Source: Sphingomonas sp. Leaf22 (GTDB lineage: Bacteria > Pseudomonadota > Alphaproteobacteria > Sphingomonadales > Sphingomonadaceae). Taken from it: a DNA stretch of 64,000 bases. The notes beneath the pieces were generated by a model. That model did no database searches and had not been told where the DNA came from. It saw only the letters and a program-made list of their open reading frames with translations. Below are positions 30,729-39,916 of this stretch, piece after piece. Location of the stretch: contig NZ_LMKP01000044.1 in assembly GCF_001421715.1 (NCBI RefSeq), positions 154,858 to 218,857 of the forward strand, written 5' to 3'. Numbering within the stretch: position 1 is the stretch's first letter; each line of letters starts with the position of its first letter. Position numbers and translations under genes: made by a program.

Positions 30729-33473
30729 ATGGATCCGGTGACCCAGCTTGCCAACACGGCGCGCGTCGCGCTCGGGCCGCGTGCTGGTGACCGCACGCAC
30801 AGCGTCGAGGAGATCCGCGCCGTGGTGGCAGCGTCCGCACCGCTGGTCGCGCTCACAACCGGGCGGGCGATCGGTGAGGCGGAGATCGAGGCGGCGACGC
30901 GCGATCTGGAGGCACTGTTCGTCGTGGGGCAAGGGCCGTCGATCCGGCTGCAGAACGGCCAGCAGGTGCCGCCCCCCTGGTACCTGGGTGATAAACGGCG
31001 GCCGGGCGACTGGCTGAAACGATATCTTCAAAAACTCAGCGAGGATGGCTGGGCACCGCGCGCGCTCGAGGTTCTCGAAGAGAGCACGCTCGAGGTGATG
31101 GAGCTGATCGACGATCCGCACCGGCCGGGTCCGTGGGATTGGCGCGGGCTGGTGGTCGGCAATGTTCAGTCGGGCAAAACCGCCCACTATGCCGGGCTCA
31201 TCAATCGTGCTGCCGATGCCGGCTATCGTGTCATCATCGTCCTGGCGGGGATGCATAATGTGCTGCGTCGCCAAACGCAGCTGCGCCTCGATCAGGATTT
31301 TCTGGGCTTCGATACCGCCGGGGTCAGCGGCAGCGGCGGCCGGCGCCCAATCGGGGTCGGGATGCTGCCGGGCCCGGTTCTGCTGGTCGATAGCCTAACC
31401 ACCTCGCAGCTCAACGGTGACTTCAATCGCAACGTCGCCAAAAACGCCAACTTTGCGCCGGGCGAGCGGCCGTTCATCTTCGTCGTCAAGAAGAACGGCA
31501 GCGTGCTCAAGAACCTCAACCGCTGGATCACCCGACTCCCGCCGCTCTCGCGCGACGCGCCGCTGCTGGTGATCGACGACGAAGCCGATCAAGCGTCGCC
31601 CGATACCGGCGATCAGGGTTTTCTCGCCGACGGCAGCTTTGACGAGGATTATGATCCCAAGCGGATTAACGGCGAAATCCGGAAACTTCTCGGCGCGTTC
31701 AGCCGCAGCATCTATGTCGGTTACACAGCCACCCCGTTCGCCAACATCATGATCCATGATGAGCGGTCTGCCGAGGACTATGGCGCTGACCTGTTTCCCT
31801 CGACCTTCATCCTCTCGCTGTCGGCACCCGACGATTATTTCGGACCGCTGGCGGTCTTTGGTCGCGACGACGATGCGGATTCGGTGGGCCTGCCGGTGCT
31901 CCGCCATCTCGATCAGACGGCGGAAGCCTGGATCCCCGATCCGCACGACAAGACGCTGCGGCCGACTTGGCGCGGCGAGGCGCGGGTGCCGCCGAGCCTG
32001 TCGGCGGCGATCCGCAGTTTCGTCGTTGCCTGTGCCGCGCGCACCGCGCGGGGGCAGATCAGCGCGCATCGTACGATGTTGGTCCATGTCTCGCGCTTTC
32101 AGGATGTCCATGACGTCGTTCACGCGCAGGTCGAGGCCGAGCTCCGGGTGATCCGCAACGCGGTCGCCGCCGGCGATGCCGCCGAACTGGCAGGACTGGA
32201 GCGGCTGTGGACCGAAGATTTCGAGCCGACCAGCGCGGCAATGGCGCCAACCGTGTTCGGCCGCGCGATCCGTCCGGTGAGCTGGACCGAGGTGGCGGTT
32301 CATCTCTCCGCAGAAGTCGACCGCATCCAGGTCGCAGTAGCCAATGGCCGCAGCCGGACCAGTATCGACTATGACGCGGCCGAGGCGGCGAGGCAGAATC
32401 TGTCAGTGATCGTCATCGGCGGTGACAAGCTTTCGCGGGGGCTGACGCTCGAAGGGCTATCGACCAGCTATTTCCTGCGCATCTCGCGCCAGTACGACAG
32501 TCTGCTGCAGATGGGCCGTTGGTTCGGCTATCGGCGCGGCTATGCTGATCTCTGCCGGCTCTACACGACCCCAGATATGGAGGCTTGGTTCCGGCATCTG
32601 GCGACGGTCAACGAGGATTTGCGCGCGCAGCTCGCGCATATGAAGATCACGCTCGCGCGGCCCAAGGATTACGGCTTCAGCATCGCCACGCACAGTGTCA
32701 TGACCATCACCGCCGCCAACAAGCGGCGCTACGCGGTCGAGCGGCCGGTGAGCTATGGAGGTGAGGGCAAAATCCAGACCGTGCAGTTCCGTGACACTGA
32801 CAACGTCATCGTGAACGCCGCGGCGATCGACGGGCTGCTTAAGGAACTCGGTACACCCGAGACCGATCCGGCACGACCGGGTGGGCGCGGCGCAGCGTCC
32901 GGCCTCATCTGGCACGGCGTTTCCGGCAGCCGTATCGCCGCGCTGCTCGATTCCGTGGCGTTTCCGCCCGAAAGCATCGATGTCGATGGTCGCCGCATGG
33001 CTAGTTATGTGACCGCGCAGCTCGCCCGCGGCGAGCTGACCGATTGGACGGTGTTCGTGCCTGCAGGGACGGGGGCACCGGTCCTGGCCGGTGGGCACAG
33101 CCTGCGCTCGGTCCGGCGTTCGCCTATTTCGACCAGCGACACGCGATTCATCACCAAGTCGATCCTTAGCCCACTCGATGAGGCGATCGATCTCACCGAC
33201 GATCAGTATCGCCGCGCGCTTGAGATGACCAACCGCATCCTAGGCGAAAAGGGAGAGCTGCCGGCCGACCGTCCCTCTGGACAGCAGATCCGCACGGCGC
33301 GCGGTGACGACCCGCGTTACGGTCTGCTGCTCCTCTATCCAATTGATCCCGCCAATGCCGGTCTGGCGCCGGGCACGCCCGTATATGGTGTGGTGGTGAG
33401 CTTCCCGCGCTCGCCGACCGCGGCGGCCGAATGGCGACTGGAGAACTCAGTGCAGCAGCGCGGCGCCTTATGA
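30729..33473 (+). CDS. Z1 domain superfamily II helicase
   Basis: This 914-aa protein is a Z1-type SF2 ATPase. It has Walker A GNVQSGKT (144-151), Walker B DDEAD (283-287), motif III GYTATPFANI (331-340) and a late motif LLQMGRWFGYRRGY near 590. Z1 helicases are partners of GHKL ATPases in restriction-type defence loci and probably translocate on DNA to bring the nuclease subunits to it. The gene sits in the middle of the four-gene operon and overlaps the DUF4420 gene as ATGA. Confidence 0.92.
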   Translation: MDPVTQLANTARVALGPRAGDRTHSVEEIRAVVAASAPLVALTTGRAIGEAEIEAATRDLEALFVVGQGPSIRLQNGQQVPPPWYLGDKRRPGDWLKRYLQKLSEDGWAPRALEVLEESTLEVMELIDDPHRPGPWDWRGLVVGNVQSGKTAHYAGLINRAADAGYRVIIVLAGMHNVLRRQTQLRLDQDFLGFDTAGVSGSGGRRPIGVGMLPGPVLLVDSLTTSQLNGDFNRNVAKNANFAPGERPFIFVVKKNGSVLKNLNRWITRLPPLSRDAPLLVIDDEADQASPDTGDQGFLADGSFDEDYDPKRINGEIRKLLGAFSRSIYVGYTATPFANIMIHDERSAEDYGADLFPSTFILSLSAPDDYFGPLAVFGRDDDADSVGLPVLRHLDQTAEAWIPDPHDKTLRPTWRGEARVPPSLSAAIRSFVVACAARTARGQISAHRTMLVHVSRFQDVHDVVHAQVEAELRVIRNAVAAGDAAELAGLERLWTEDFEPTSAAMAPTVFGRAIRPVSWTEVAVHLSAEVDRIQVAVANGRSRTSIDYDAAEAARQNLSVIVIGGDKLSRGLTLEGLSTSYFLRISRQYDSLLQMGRWFGYRRGYADLCRLYTTPDMEAWFRHLATVNEDLRAQLAHMKITLARPKDYGFSIATHSVMTITAANKRRYAVERPVSYGGEGKIQTVQFRDTDNVIVNAAAIDGLLKELGTPETDPARPGGRGAASGLIWHGVSGSRIAALLDSVAFPPESIDVDGRRMASYVTAQLARGELTDWTVFVPAGTGAPVLAGGHSLRSVRRSPISTSDTRFITKSILSPLDEAIDLTDDQYRRALEMTNRILGEKGELPADRPSGQQIRTARGDDPRYGLLLLYPIDPANAGLAPGTPVYGVVVSFPRSPTAAAEWRLENSVQQRGAL

Positions 33474-34477
33474 ACGCTGGTCCTGCCCTGACGTCCGCTT
33501 CTTCAGACCTGCTTGGCGCCTGGACGGCACTCGAGGCGGTGATGCCTGGTGACCGCCTGTTCAGGAGCCGCCGGCTCGACCGGCCGCGAAGGCTCGATCT
33601 GCGCGTCGGACTGCGTGAAACCGATGGCGCGCCCTGTCTGATCGCACGGCCCGAAGGCGATGACGGCGGACTTGCCCTGTTCGAGACCGCCGGCCTCAGA
33701 CTGTCGCGGGCTGCCGACCCGGGTGGCAATCTGCTGGTCCTGTCGCTCGAGGAGTCGTCGCGCCGCGATCTGTTCGCCGAGGTGTGCAGCGACGTCTTGC
33801 GCGTGCTGGTGCGCAGCGAGGACGAAGGTGACACCGATCTTCTGCCCGAATTGAGCGCCCGGCTGGCCGCTTGGCGTGCATTTCTGCGCGATCAGTCAGG
33901 CGGGCTGTCGCGTCAGGAATTGGTCGGGCTGATTGGCGAGCTGCTGGTGCTCGAGGCACTGCTGGCCCGATCGGCTGATGCGCTGGCCGTCTGGAAATCG
34001 CCCGATGACGGTCTGCACGATTTTGAAGCCAGCGGTCATGCTCTGGAGGTCAAGACCTCGCTTGGCGCCGCGCGGCGGCTGCATATCTCGGCGCTCGACC
34101 AGCTAGACGCTGCCGGGCTCGCTTCACTCCATGTTGCGCATGTGCGTCTCGTCGAACAGCGTGATGGGGTCACGCTCGGGGCGCTGGCGGCACGCATGGC
34201 CGGTCAGCTGGCATCTGATCGCGACCGACGCCTGTTCGCCAATGCGCTGCTGCGACGGGGGCTGGCACCGGGGCCGACTGAGGATCCCGGACCTTCCGTC
34301 CGTCATGACGGCACCGAATTCTACGCGGTGCGCGACGGCTTTCCGTGCCTCAACCGGGCAGCCGTGCCCGCGGGCATCGCCGATGCGACCTATCAAATCG
34401 AGGTGCAGGCGCTAGCCGGGTTTCGCGGGGACGGCGGAGATGTCATGACGGTCCTCGGGGACAGGACTGATGGCTGA
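33470..34477 (+). CDS. DUF4420 PD-(D/E)XK motif protein (predicted nuclease subunit)
   Basis: The protein (335 aa) matches the DUF4420 pattern: LSRQELVGLIGELLVLEAL followed by HDFEASGHALEVKTS, which supplies D...ExK of a restriction-type nuclease fold. It is the likely cleaving subunit of the GHKL-Z1-DUF4420-AIPR complex. I start it at ATG 33470, which overlaps the Z1 stop as ATGA; the open frame reaches back to 33431 inside the Z1 gene. It overlaps the AIPR gene by eight bases. Confidence 0.88.
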   Translation: MNAGPALTSASSDLLGAWTALEAVMPGDRLFRSRRLDRPRRLDLRVGLRETDGAPCLIARPEGDDGGLALFETAGLRLSRAADPGGNLLVLSLEESSRRDLFAEVCSDVLRVLVRSEDEGDTDLLPELSARLAAWRAFLRDQSGGLSRQELVGLIGELLVLEALLARSADALAVWKSPDDGLHDFEASGHALEVKTSLGAARRLHISALDQLDAAGLASLHVAHVRLVEQRDGVTLGALAARMAGQLASDRDRRLFANALLRRGLAPGPTEDPGPSVRHDGTEFYAVRDGFPCLNRAAVPAGIADATYQIEVQALAGFRGDGGDVMTVLGDRTDG

Positions 34478-36548
34478 GGATGCAACCGCGGAATTCGCGC
34501 GCGCGCTGGCGGATGCGGTGGATGCGGCGCGCGACGATCCGGCGGTTGATCGCCCGTCGACGGAGGCGCTGTTCACCCGTATCGTGATCGATGAGCTTGA
34601 GGAAATCGGACATTTCGAGGCGGCCTTCGATTTGCCGCAGGAAGGCCGGGTTGGCCGTTCGCCGTTCCAAATCAGCGGCTATGCGATCGACGAGGACGCC
34701 GGGCATCTGACGCTGTTCGCCACGCATTATTCGGGTGATCTGCCGCCGCGCCGCGTCCCCGCCGCCGAACTGCTGAAGACCGCCCAACGCGCTGGCACCT
34801 ATGTCGCAGCGTGTATCGGCGGGCTCGCGGACCGAATCGAGCCGTCGTACACTGAGGCCGGCGATCTTGCCCGGACCGTTGAGGCGCTGGGTGAGCGGAT
34901 CGACCGCTTCCGCATCGTGGTGCTGACGGATGGCATTTCAGGCGGTGCGCTGCCGGCATCGATCGAAAGCCATGGCAAGGCGGTTGAGCTCGAACTCTAC
35001 GACGTGGTCCGGCTGCACCGCGTGCTTGGCGAAGGTCAGACCCGCGCCGATATCGACGTCGACTTAGTCGCGCTGGCCGGGCATCGCATCGCCTGTCTGC
35101 CGGTCGCGTCGGGCGCCGGCCATTATGAAGCGTTTCTGGCGGCGTTCCCAGGCGAAACCTTATCGCGCATCTATGACCGTTACGGCACGCATCTGCTCGA
35201 ACTCAATGTCCGTGCCTTTCTGGGTCTGTCGGGGCGCAAGTCGGTCAATGCCGAACTGCGCCGCACGCTGGTCGAACAGCCTGAGATGTTCCTTGCATTC
35301 AATAATGGTGTGGTCGCGACTGCCGACGAGGTTCGGCTCGAACGTGAAGGCGGGGCTGTGTTCCTGATCGGGCTGCGCGGCCTACAGATCGTCAATGGCG
35401 GTCAGACCACCGCTTCGCTGCACCGCGCACGGCGCAAGGAAAGCGTAGGGCTCGGATCAGTCGAGGTGCCGGTCAAGATAATCCGTGTGACTGAGGGTGA
35501 TCTTGAGGAAATGGTATCCTCAATCTCGCGCGCGGCCAATCGGCAGAACACCGTCCAGCAAGCCGATTTCTCGGCCAATGATCCGTTTCACCGCGAAGTC
35601 GAGATGCTCGCTAACAATGCTTGGCTCGAATCCGGACGCGGCCGCTGGTTCTATGAACGCGCGCGGGGCTCCTGGCTGGCCGCTGAACAGAAAGCCTCCT
35701 ACCGCACCACCGAACAGCGCGCGTTCCGGGAGCAGACGCCCAAGGCTCGCCGGTTCGGCAAGCTCGATCTGGCGCGCTATCTCTCGGCCTGGGACGGTTA
35801 TCCCTGGCGGGTTGCGTTCGGCGGTCAGAAGAATTTCCAAGCGTTCGTGCAGCGGCGCAAGGAGACGACCGCGCCGGCGCCCGACGCGGCATGGTTCCGG
35901 CGGCTGATCGCGCTGACCATTCTTTACCGCACGACCGAGAAGCTAGTCCGCGCCATGAAGTTCCCGGCCTATGGCGCCAACATCGCTGCTTATCTGGTCG
36001 CGGCGATCGGCGAGCGCACTGGCGGTCGGATCGATTTTGATCTGGTCTGGCGGCAGCAGAAACTGTCGCCCGAACTGGAACGCCTGATCACCGACTGGGC
36101 GCCGCAGATCGAGACGGCGCTGCGCGCCAGTGTCGGCAGCCGCAATCCCACTGAATGGTTCAAGAAGGAGGACTGTTGGGCCGACGTACGCACGCGCCTG
36201 CCCGCCCTTGCCGATCCGCTGCCGCTTGAGCTTGCCGGTGCGCTGGCGCCGAACGGCAAGGCGGTTATTACCGACAGCGCGGCTGGGAGCCTCAACGTCG
36301 CCGATTATGCGCGGATCGAGGAATGTATGCGGATCCCCTCATCTGTCTGGGTAGCGACCGCCGAAGCCGGCCAGCGCAGCGGCGTACTGCATTTCAAACT
36401 CGCCGGCATCTGCATGACCCTCGCCAACTATGCCGCCGGCGGCTGGTCGCGCCGTCCCTCAATCAAGCAGGCGAAGCACGGGCTCGAAAGTGTCGCCAAG
36501 GTGCGCGCCGCCGGGCTGTTTGACGAGGATCAGCGCGAGACCGGGTGA
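34470..36548 (+). CDS. AIPR family (abortive infection phage resistance) protein
   Basis: This 692-aa protein belongs to the AIPR family, named from abortive-infection phage resistance proteins. Characteristic segments are RYGTHLLELNVRAFLGL, FLAFNNGVVATA, GLRGLQIVNGGQTTASL, SRAANRQNTVQQADFSAND and RWFYERARGSW. The family is found in defence loci with Z1 helicases and DUF4420 proteins; its exact activity is not settled. It is the last gene of the rightward operon and the last gene of the element, 367 bases before attR. Confidence 0.9.
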   Translation: MAEDATAEFARALADAVDAARDDPAVDRPSTEALFTRIVIDELEEIGHFEAAFDLPQEGRVGRSPFQISGYAIDEDAGHLTLFATHYSGDLPPRRVPAAELLKTAQRAGTYVAACIGGLADRIEPSYTEAGDLARTVEALGERIDRFRIVVLTDGISGGALPASIESHGKAVELELYDVVRLHRVLGEGQTRADIDVDLVALAGHRIACLPVASGAGHYEAFLAAFPGETLSRIYDRYGTHLLELNVRAFLGLSGRKSVNAELRRTLVEQPEMFLAFNNGVVATADEVRLEREGGAVFLIGLRGLQIVNGGQTTASLHRARRKESVGLGSVEVPVKIIRVTEGDLEEMVSSISRAANRQNTVQQADFSANDPFHREVEMLANNAWLESGRGRWFYERARGSWLAAEQKASYRTTEQRAFREQTPKARRFGKLDLARYLSAWDGYPWRVAFGGQKNFQAFVQRRKETTAPAPDAAWFRRLIALTILYRTTEKLVRAMKFPAYGANIAAYLVAAIGERTGGRIDFDLVWRQQKLSPELERLITDWAPQIETALRASVGSRNPTEWFKKEDCWADVRTRLPALADPLPLELAGALAPNGKAVITDSAAGSLNVADYARIEECMRIPSSVWVATAEAGQRSGVLHFKLAGICMTLANYAAGGWSRRPSIKQAKHGLESVAKVRAAGLFDEDQRETG

Positions 36549-36915
36549 CTTTCGCCAAGTGCATACGGGCTAACGCCCGTCGACCGGCCGACCGCTCGCA
36601 AACTGCCGACGCAGAGATCGTCGGATAAATCTGGCCGCTATGTGATGCGGAGATTGGCAAGCGTAGGCGCTTTCCGATCGTGAGCTGAGTGCGGGCCCCT
36701 CCCGATAGCCGCGGTTGGGTCGGCGGATTGGAATTGTGCGTGCACAAAGGCGTCGTTCGACGTCGCGGTAGGGCGACGTCGTGAATTGTCTGTGATCTTG
36801 ACCCAGTGAAACCTGTACATAGGTTAGCCAAACGCACTTCGCCGTGGAGGCAGTTTCTACGAAAACGCAGGTAGGGTAGCCAACATAGCAATTTGAGATT
36901 GAATGATATTCTCAG
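36549..36915. other. Non-coding right end of the element, with hairpin
   Basis: No gene is seen. CGACGTCGC (36758-36766) and GCGACGTCG (36773-36781) form a perfect 9-bp inverted repeat with a six-base loop and no T-run. TCGGATAAATCT at 36621-36632 also occurs at 29096-29107. The region may hold integrase arm sites and the terminator of the AIPR operon. Confidence 0.45.
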
Positions 36916-36936
36916 TCCTCACGGGGCATCCAGCGA
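36916..36936 (+). repeat. attR: right 21-bp direct repeat of the integrative element
   Basis: Exact second copy of the 21 bases at 1864-1884 (tRNA-Gln 3' end plus four bases), with unrelated sequence on both sides and no tRNA body next to it. It marks the right junction between element and chromosome. Confidence 0.92.
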
Positions 36937-37149
36937 TTTCTGATCTTTCCGGCACGACCGACGCTGCCTTTACAGGCCGCTGGACCAGTCGACTGTGCCG
37001 CGCCGCGATCGTCAGCACGATATGACGAGGCGGGTGATGCCCACCATTTGATCTTTCCGGGAACGCCCCGTCCGTCTCGCTGTCCGTTCCCGATCGGGAA
37101 CGCCGGCTGGGCTCCCATTCCGCAAACTGCACCATTTCGTCAGACTGAC

Positions 37150-37185
37150 GGGGTGGAAGCGGCGGTGCTTGCCAGCCTCCACCCC
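37150..37185. terminator. Hairpin downstream of TonB-dependent receptor
   Basis: GGGGTGGA (37150-37157) pairs with TCCACCCC (37178-37185). It lies just past the stop of the minus-strand receptor gene at 37196. No clear T-run follows, so it may stabilise the 3' end more than terminate. Confidence 0.4.
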
Positions 37186-37195
37186 GATAGCGGCG

Positions 37196-39787
37196 TCACA
37201 TCTTGAATGCCGCTCCCATCCAGAACGATCGCCCCTGGGTCGTGGCGGTGGTCGTCGCGCCCGCCGACAGACCGGTCTGCTCGATCCAGTAGCTTTTGGT
37301 GAGGTTGCGCGCCTCGGCGAACAGCGTCAGGGTCGGCAACACCGTGACGGTGGCCTGTGCGTCGAGCCGCTGATAGCGATCGATCCAGACATCCTGTGCC
37401 GGCGTCGCGCCGAACGCGCCGGTGAAGGTGCGCCCCCGCAGACGCCAGGCGAGGTTCAGTCCGACCGGCCCCGGATGATAGGTGAGCATCAGGTTGGCGA
37501 GCCATTTGGGCTGGTTGCGCAGGCCATCGACCGTGCGCTTGCTGCCATCGGTAAAGACGACGTTCCATTCCCCGTCGAGCAGCGTGTAGTTGCCATTGAA
37601 GCCGAAATGCGCGAGCGGTCCGGGCAGCATGTCGAACCGGTCCTTGACGATGCTCGCCTCCAGACCGTGCAGCTGGGCGCTGCCGGTGTTCAGCGGGATG
37701 GTGTCGATCTGACTCAACACGCCGTTCGCGTCGAAGGTGTTGCGTACCTGCCGGAACGTCTCTTTCGCAAGATCTTTGCGGAACAGGCCGAGCGAGACGA
37801 AGCCGCCGGCAAAATACCATTCGATGCTGCCGTCATAGTTTTTCGCCTCCCGGGGATCGATCTGCGGGTTGGCACCGCTGACGATCCTGACGCCCGCTGC
37901 ATTGAAGCTCGTCGTCACGCCGTTGGCGAAGTCCGCGAAATCGGGGCGTGCGATCGTCTCGGTATAGGCGAGGCGGACCTTGAAGGTCGCGGTCGGGCTG
38001 ATCGCCACCTGGATGTTGGGCAGGATCTGGTCGTAGCGACGACGGCGGACCTGCGGCAGCGTCACCCCAGAGGTCACGACGCCGGTGCCGTTGTCGACAT
38101 CGGTCCGCTCGACGCGCACGCCGGCCAGAACGCGCAGGCCCGGCATCGTCCAGACGCCGGACAGATGACCGGCCAGCACGTCTTCTTCGAGCGTATAGTC
38201 GGTGGTCGGCGCGTCATCGCGCGAAAAGGCACCGTTCGCGGTGATGAAGGCGATATAGGCGTCACGGTTCACAAACACGGGGTCGGTGCCGTTGGGGACC
38301 TGCGGTCCCGCTGCGGGGTCGAGCACGTCGGACAGGCGATAGACCCGCCCGCCGGCGAGCGTGTAGTTGAGTGTCGTCTGGTCGAAGCGCCGGTCGAGCC
38401 GCCGCCAGCCCAGTCCGCCGATCAGGCCGAGGCCGCGTGCGCTCGCCTGCCCGTTCCAGTTCAGTTCGGCGCTGGCGTTGTAGACGTTGTCGCGGTGTGG
38501 AAGCTGCTGGTCGAAGGCCGCGCGACCGGTACGCTGGACCCAGTTGGCGGGATTCGATGCCATCGCCAGCGATGTCGACGACAGCGCGACGCCCGGCATG
38601 TCCGGGTCGAGCGTATAGCTGCCGCCGAGGCCGGACAGCTGGAACCGCTCGGACCGGAACAGGTCCTCGTCATGGTTGTAGCGGGTATAGGCACCCCGCA
38701 GCGCAAGGGACGCGGCGGGCGCGATCCGGTAATCGAGACCGCTGCCGATCAGGATCGTTTCGCGGTCGAGCCGGTAACGCTCGAAATAGGTTTCGCCCAC
38801 GCCATTGGTGAAGGCACCGGCATCCCGCGTCGCGCCGGTGACGCGCGTCGCGGTGAGGAACGTCCCGCTGCGATTGAAAGACTGCGCCAACCGATCGTTG
38901 AAATAGCTGGCCGACAGGAAGCCGTAATAGCGGTCCTCGGCGCGCGTCTCGATCTTGCCGTACAGCGCGGTGCGTTCTTGCCTGCTCGGGAACCGGCCGT
39001 GGAAGATGTCGCCGTTCGGCACGTCGATCCCGCGAATCTGGCTATAGGCGGTCACCTCGTTATAGCGGTCGAAGAAGCGATGCTGTTGATATTCACCGCC
39101 CAGCACGACGCCCCAGTTGCGCCCCGGGCCGAAGGTGAATTTCGTCACCCCGTCGGTGCGGAACGATGGACCGCCCGACGCCGGATAGCCGTCCTGTTCA
39201 TACAGGCCATAGGCCGCCCGGACCTTCGAATAGGTCTGCGTCCCGCCGTCGAACGCACGCAGCGTGCGCAACTCGATATGCGCGCCGATCGAATTGGCGT
39301 CCTGATCGGGCAGCACGGTCTTGAACACGTTGACCTGGTTGACCACCGCCGCGGGGAAGACGTCGAGTTGTGTACCGCGGTTGTTGCGCGACGAGTTCCA
39401 GACGAGGTTGCCGTCGACCTCCATCGAATTGTAGCGCGCGTCGAAGCCACGGACCGTTACGGTGCGCGCGTTGGACGACGAGAAGCCCCGATCGGCACTG
39501 ACGCCCGGCAGCCGCTCCAGTACCTCGGCGAGCGAGCGGTCGGGCAGTCGCTCGATCTGCGCTTGCGTCAGCGCATCGACGACCTGATCGGCATCCTGCT
39601 TGATCGCGCCCAACGGCTTGTTGATCGTGCGAAACCCGGTGACGACGATCTCCTCGCCTTCGGGTGGTGTCGGGGTCTGTTCGGCGGTTGGTGGCATCTC
39701 CTGCGCCCCGGCACCGGCAGGTATCGCGAGCGCGACGCCGAGTGCCCCCAATGCTGCGCCGGTCCACATATGCTCGATCCTGATCAT
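37196..39787 (-). CDS. TonB-dependent receptor (module 1, divergent from ROK regulator)
   Basis: The 863-aa receptor has a signal peptide ending near AGAGAQ, a TonB-box-like EEIVVTGFRTI, a plug (LPDRSLAEVLERLPGVSAD, VTVRGFDARYNSMEVDG) and a barrel ending in SFWMGAAFKM. It is related to the broken receptor at 43581-46172: both have the segments RYNSMEVDG or NYNSVDLDG, PDQDANSIG or PDMDANSIG and a GIDVP loop. I start at ATG 39787, which has AGGGCGG upstream; two earlier in-frame ATGs (39808 and 39874) have none. A ROK regulator is divergent, with an inverted-repeat operator between. The substrate is unknown; a sugar or sugar-phosphate is likely because ROK proteins sense sugars. Confidence 0.9.
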   Translation of the reverse strand: MIRIEHMWTGAALGALGVALAIPAGAGAQEMPPTAEQTPTPPEGEEIVVTGFRTINKPLGAIKQDADQVVDALTQAQIERLPDRSLAEVLERLPGVSADRGFSSSNARTVTVRGFDARYNSMEVDGNLVWNSSRNNRGTQLDVFPAAVVNQVNVFKTVLPDQDANSIGAHIELRTLRAFDGGTQTYSKVRAAYGLYEQDGYPASGGPSFRTDGVTKFTFGPGRNWGVVLGGEYQQHRFFDRYNEVTAYSQIRGIDVPNGDIFHGRFPSRQERTALYGKIETRAEDRYYGFLSASYFNDRLAQSFNRSGTFLTATRVTGATRDAGAFTNGVGETYFERYRLDRETILIGSGLDYRIAPAASLALRGAYTRYNHDEDLFRSERFQLSGLGGSYTLDPDMPGVALSSTSLAMASNPANWVQRTGRAAFDQQLPHRDNVYNASAELNWNGQASARGLGLIGGLGWRRLDRRFDQTTLNYTLAGGRVYRLSDVLDPAAGPQVPNGTDPVFVNRDAYIAFITANGAFSRDDAPTTDYTLEEDVLAGHLSGVWTMPGLRVLAGVRVERTDVDNGTGVVTSGVTLPQVRRRRYDQILPNIQVAISPTATFKVRLAYTETIARPDFADFANGVTTSFNAAGVRIVSGANPQIDPREAKNYDGSIEWYFAGGFVSLGLFRKDLAKETFRQVRNTFDANGVLSQIDTIPLNTGSAQLHGLEASIVKDRFDMLPGPLAHFGFNGNYTLLDGEWNVVFTDGSKRTVDGLRNQPKWLANLMLTYHPGPVGLNLAWRLRGRTFTGAFGATPAQDVWIDRYQRLDAQATVTVLPTLTLFAEARNLTKSYWIEQTGLSAGATTTATTQGRSFWMGAAFKM

Positions 39788-39853
39788 TGCCCGCCCTTTT
39801 CCCCTCATGACGGCACTGCCGCCGTTGCGAGCCGGCCAATAGGGCATGATTGC

Positions 39854-39886
39854 GACACATAAATTGCATAGCACAAATTATGTGTC
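39854..39886. promoter_or_regulatory. Inverted-repeat operator between TonB receptor and ROK gene
   Basis: GACACATAAATT (39854-39865) and AAATTATGTGTC (39875-39886) form an inverted repeat (11 of 12 positions) with a nine-base spacer, the same spacer as in the fructan operator. It lies midway between two divergent genes, in AT-rich DNA. Confidence 0.75.
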
Positions 39887-39916
39887 TGATCGTTCCTTCG
39901 TGCTAGGTCTCCCGCC

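Larger units (their letters stand above)
1864..36936. mobile_element. 35 kb integrative mobilisable element in tRNA-Gln
   Basis: The element is bounded by the 21-bp repeat inside tRNA-Gln (attL) and an isolated copy at 36916 (attR). It encodes a tyrosine integrase beside attL, a primase-helicase, phage-like repressor, Cro and antirepressor proteins, a MobF relaxase and ribbon-helix-helix accessory proteins. Both ends are inside the window, and no VirB/Tra pore genes, no obvious VirD4/TrwB coupling protein and no capsid, terminase or tail genes are seen. This favours a mobilisable element that borrows a conjugation apparatus. Cargo is a fructan operon (7320-17209) and a defence island (24453-36548). 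Excision and transfer are inferred, not shown. Confidence 0.88.

Noticed and set aside
1864..36936. Interpretation as a prophage
   Set aside because: Repressor, Cro-like protein, antirepressor and primase are phage-like, but there is no terminase, portal, capsid, tail or lysis gene between the att sites, and a MobF relaxase is present.
37169..39862. 897-codon open frame on the plus strand
   Set aside because: It is the antisense of the TonB receptor at 37196-39787 and shows no domain.
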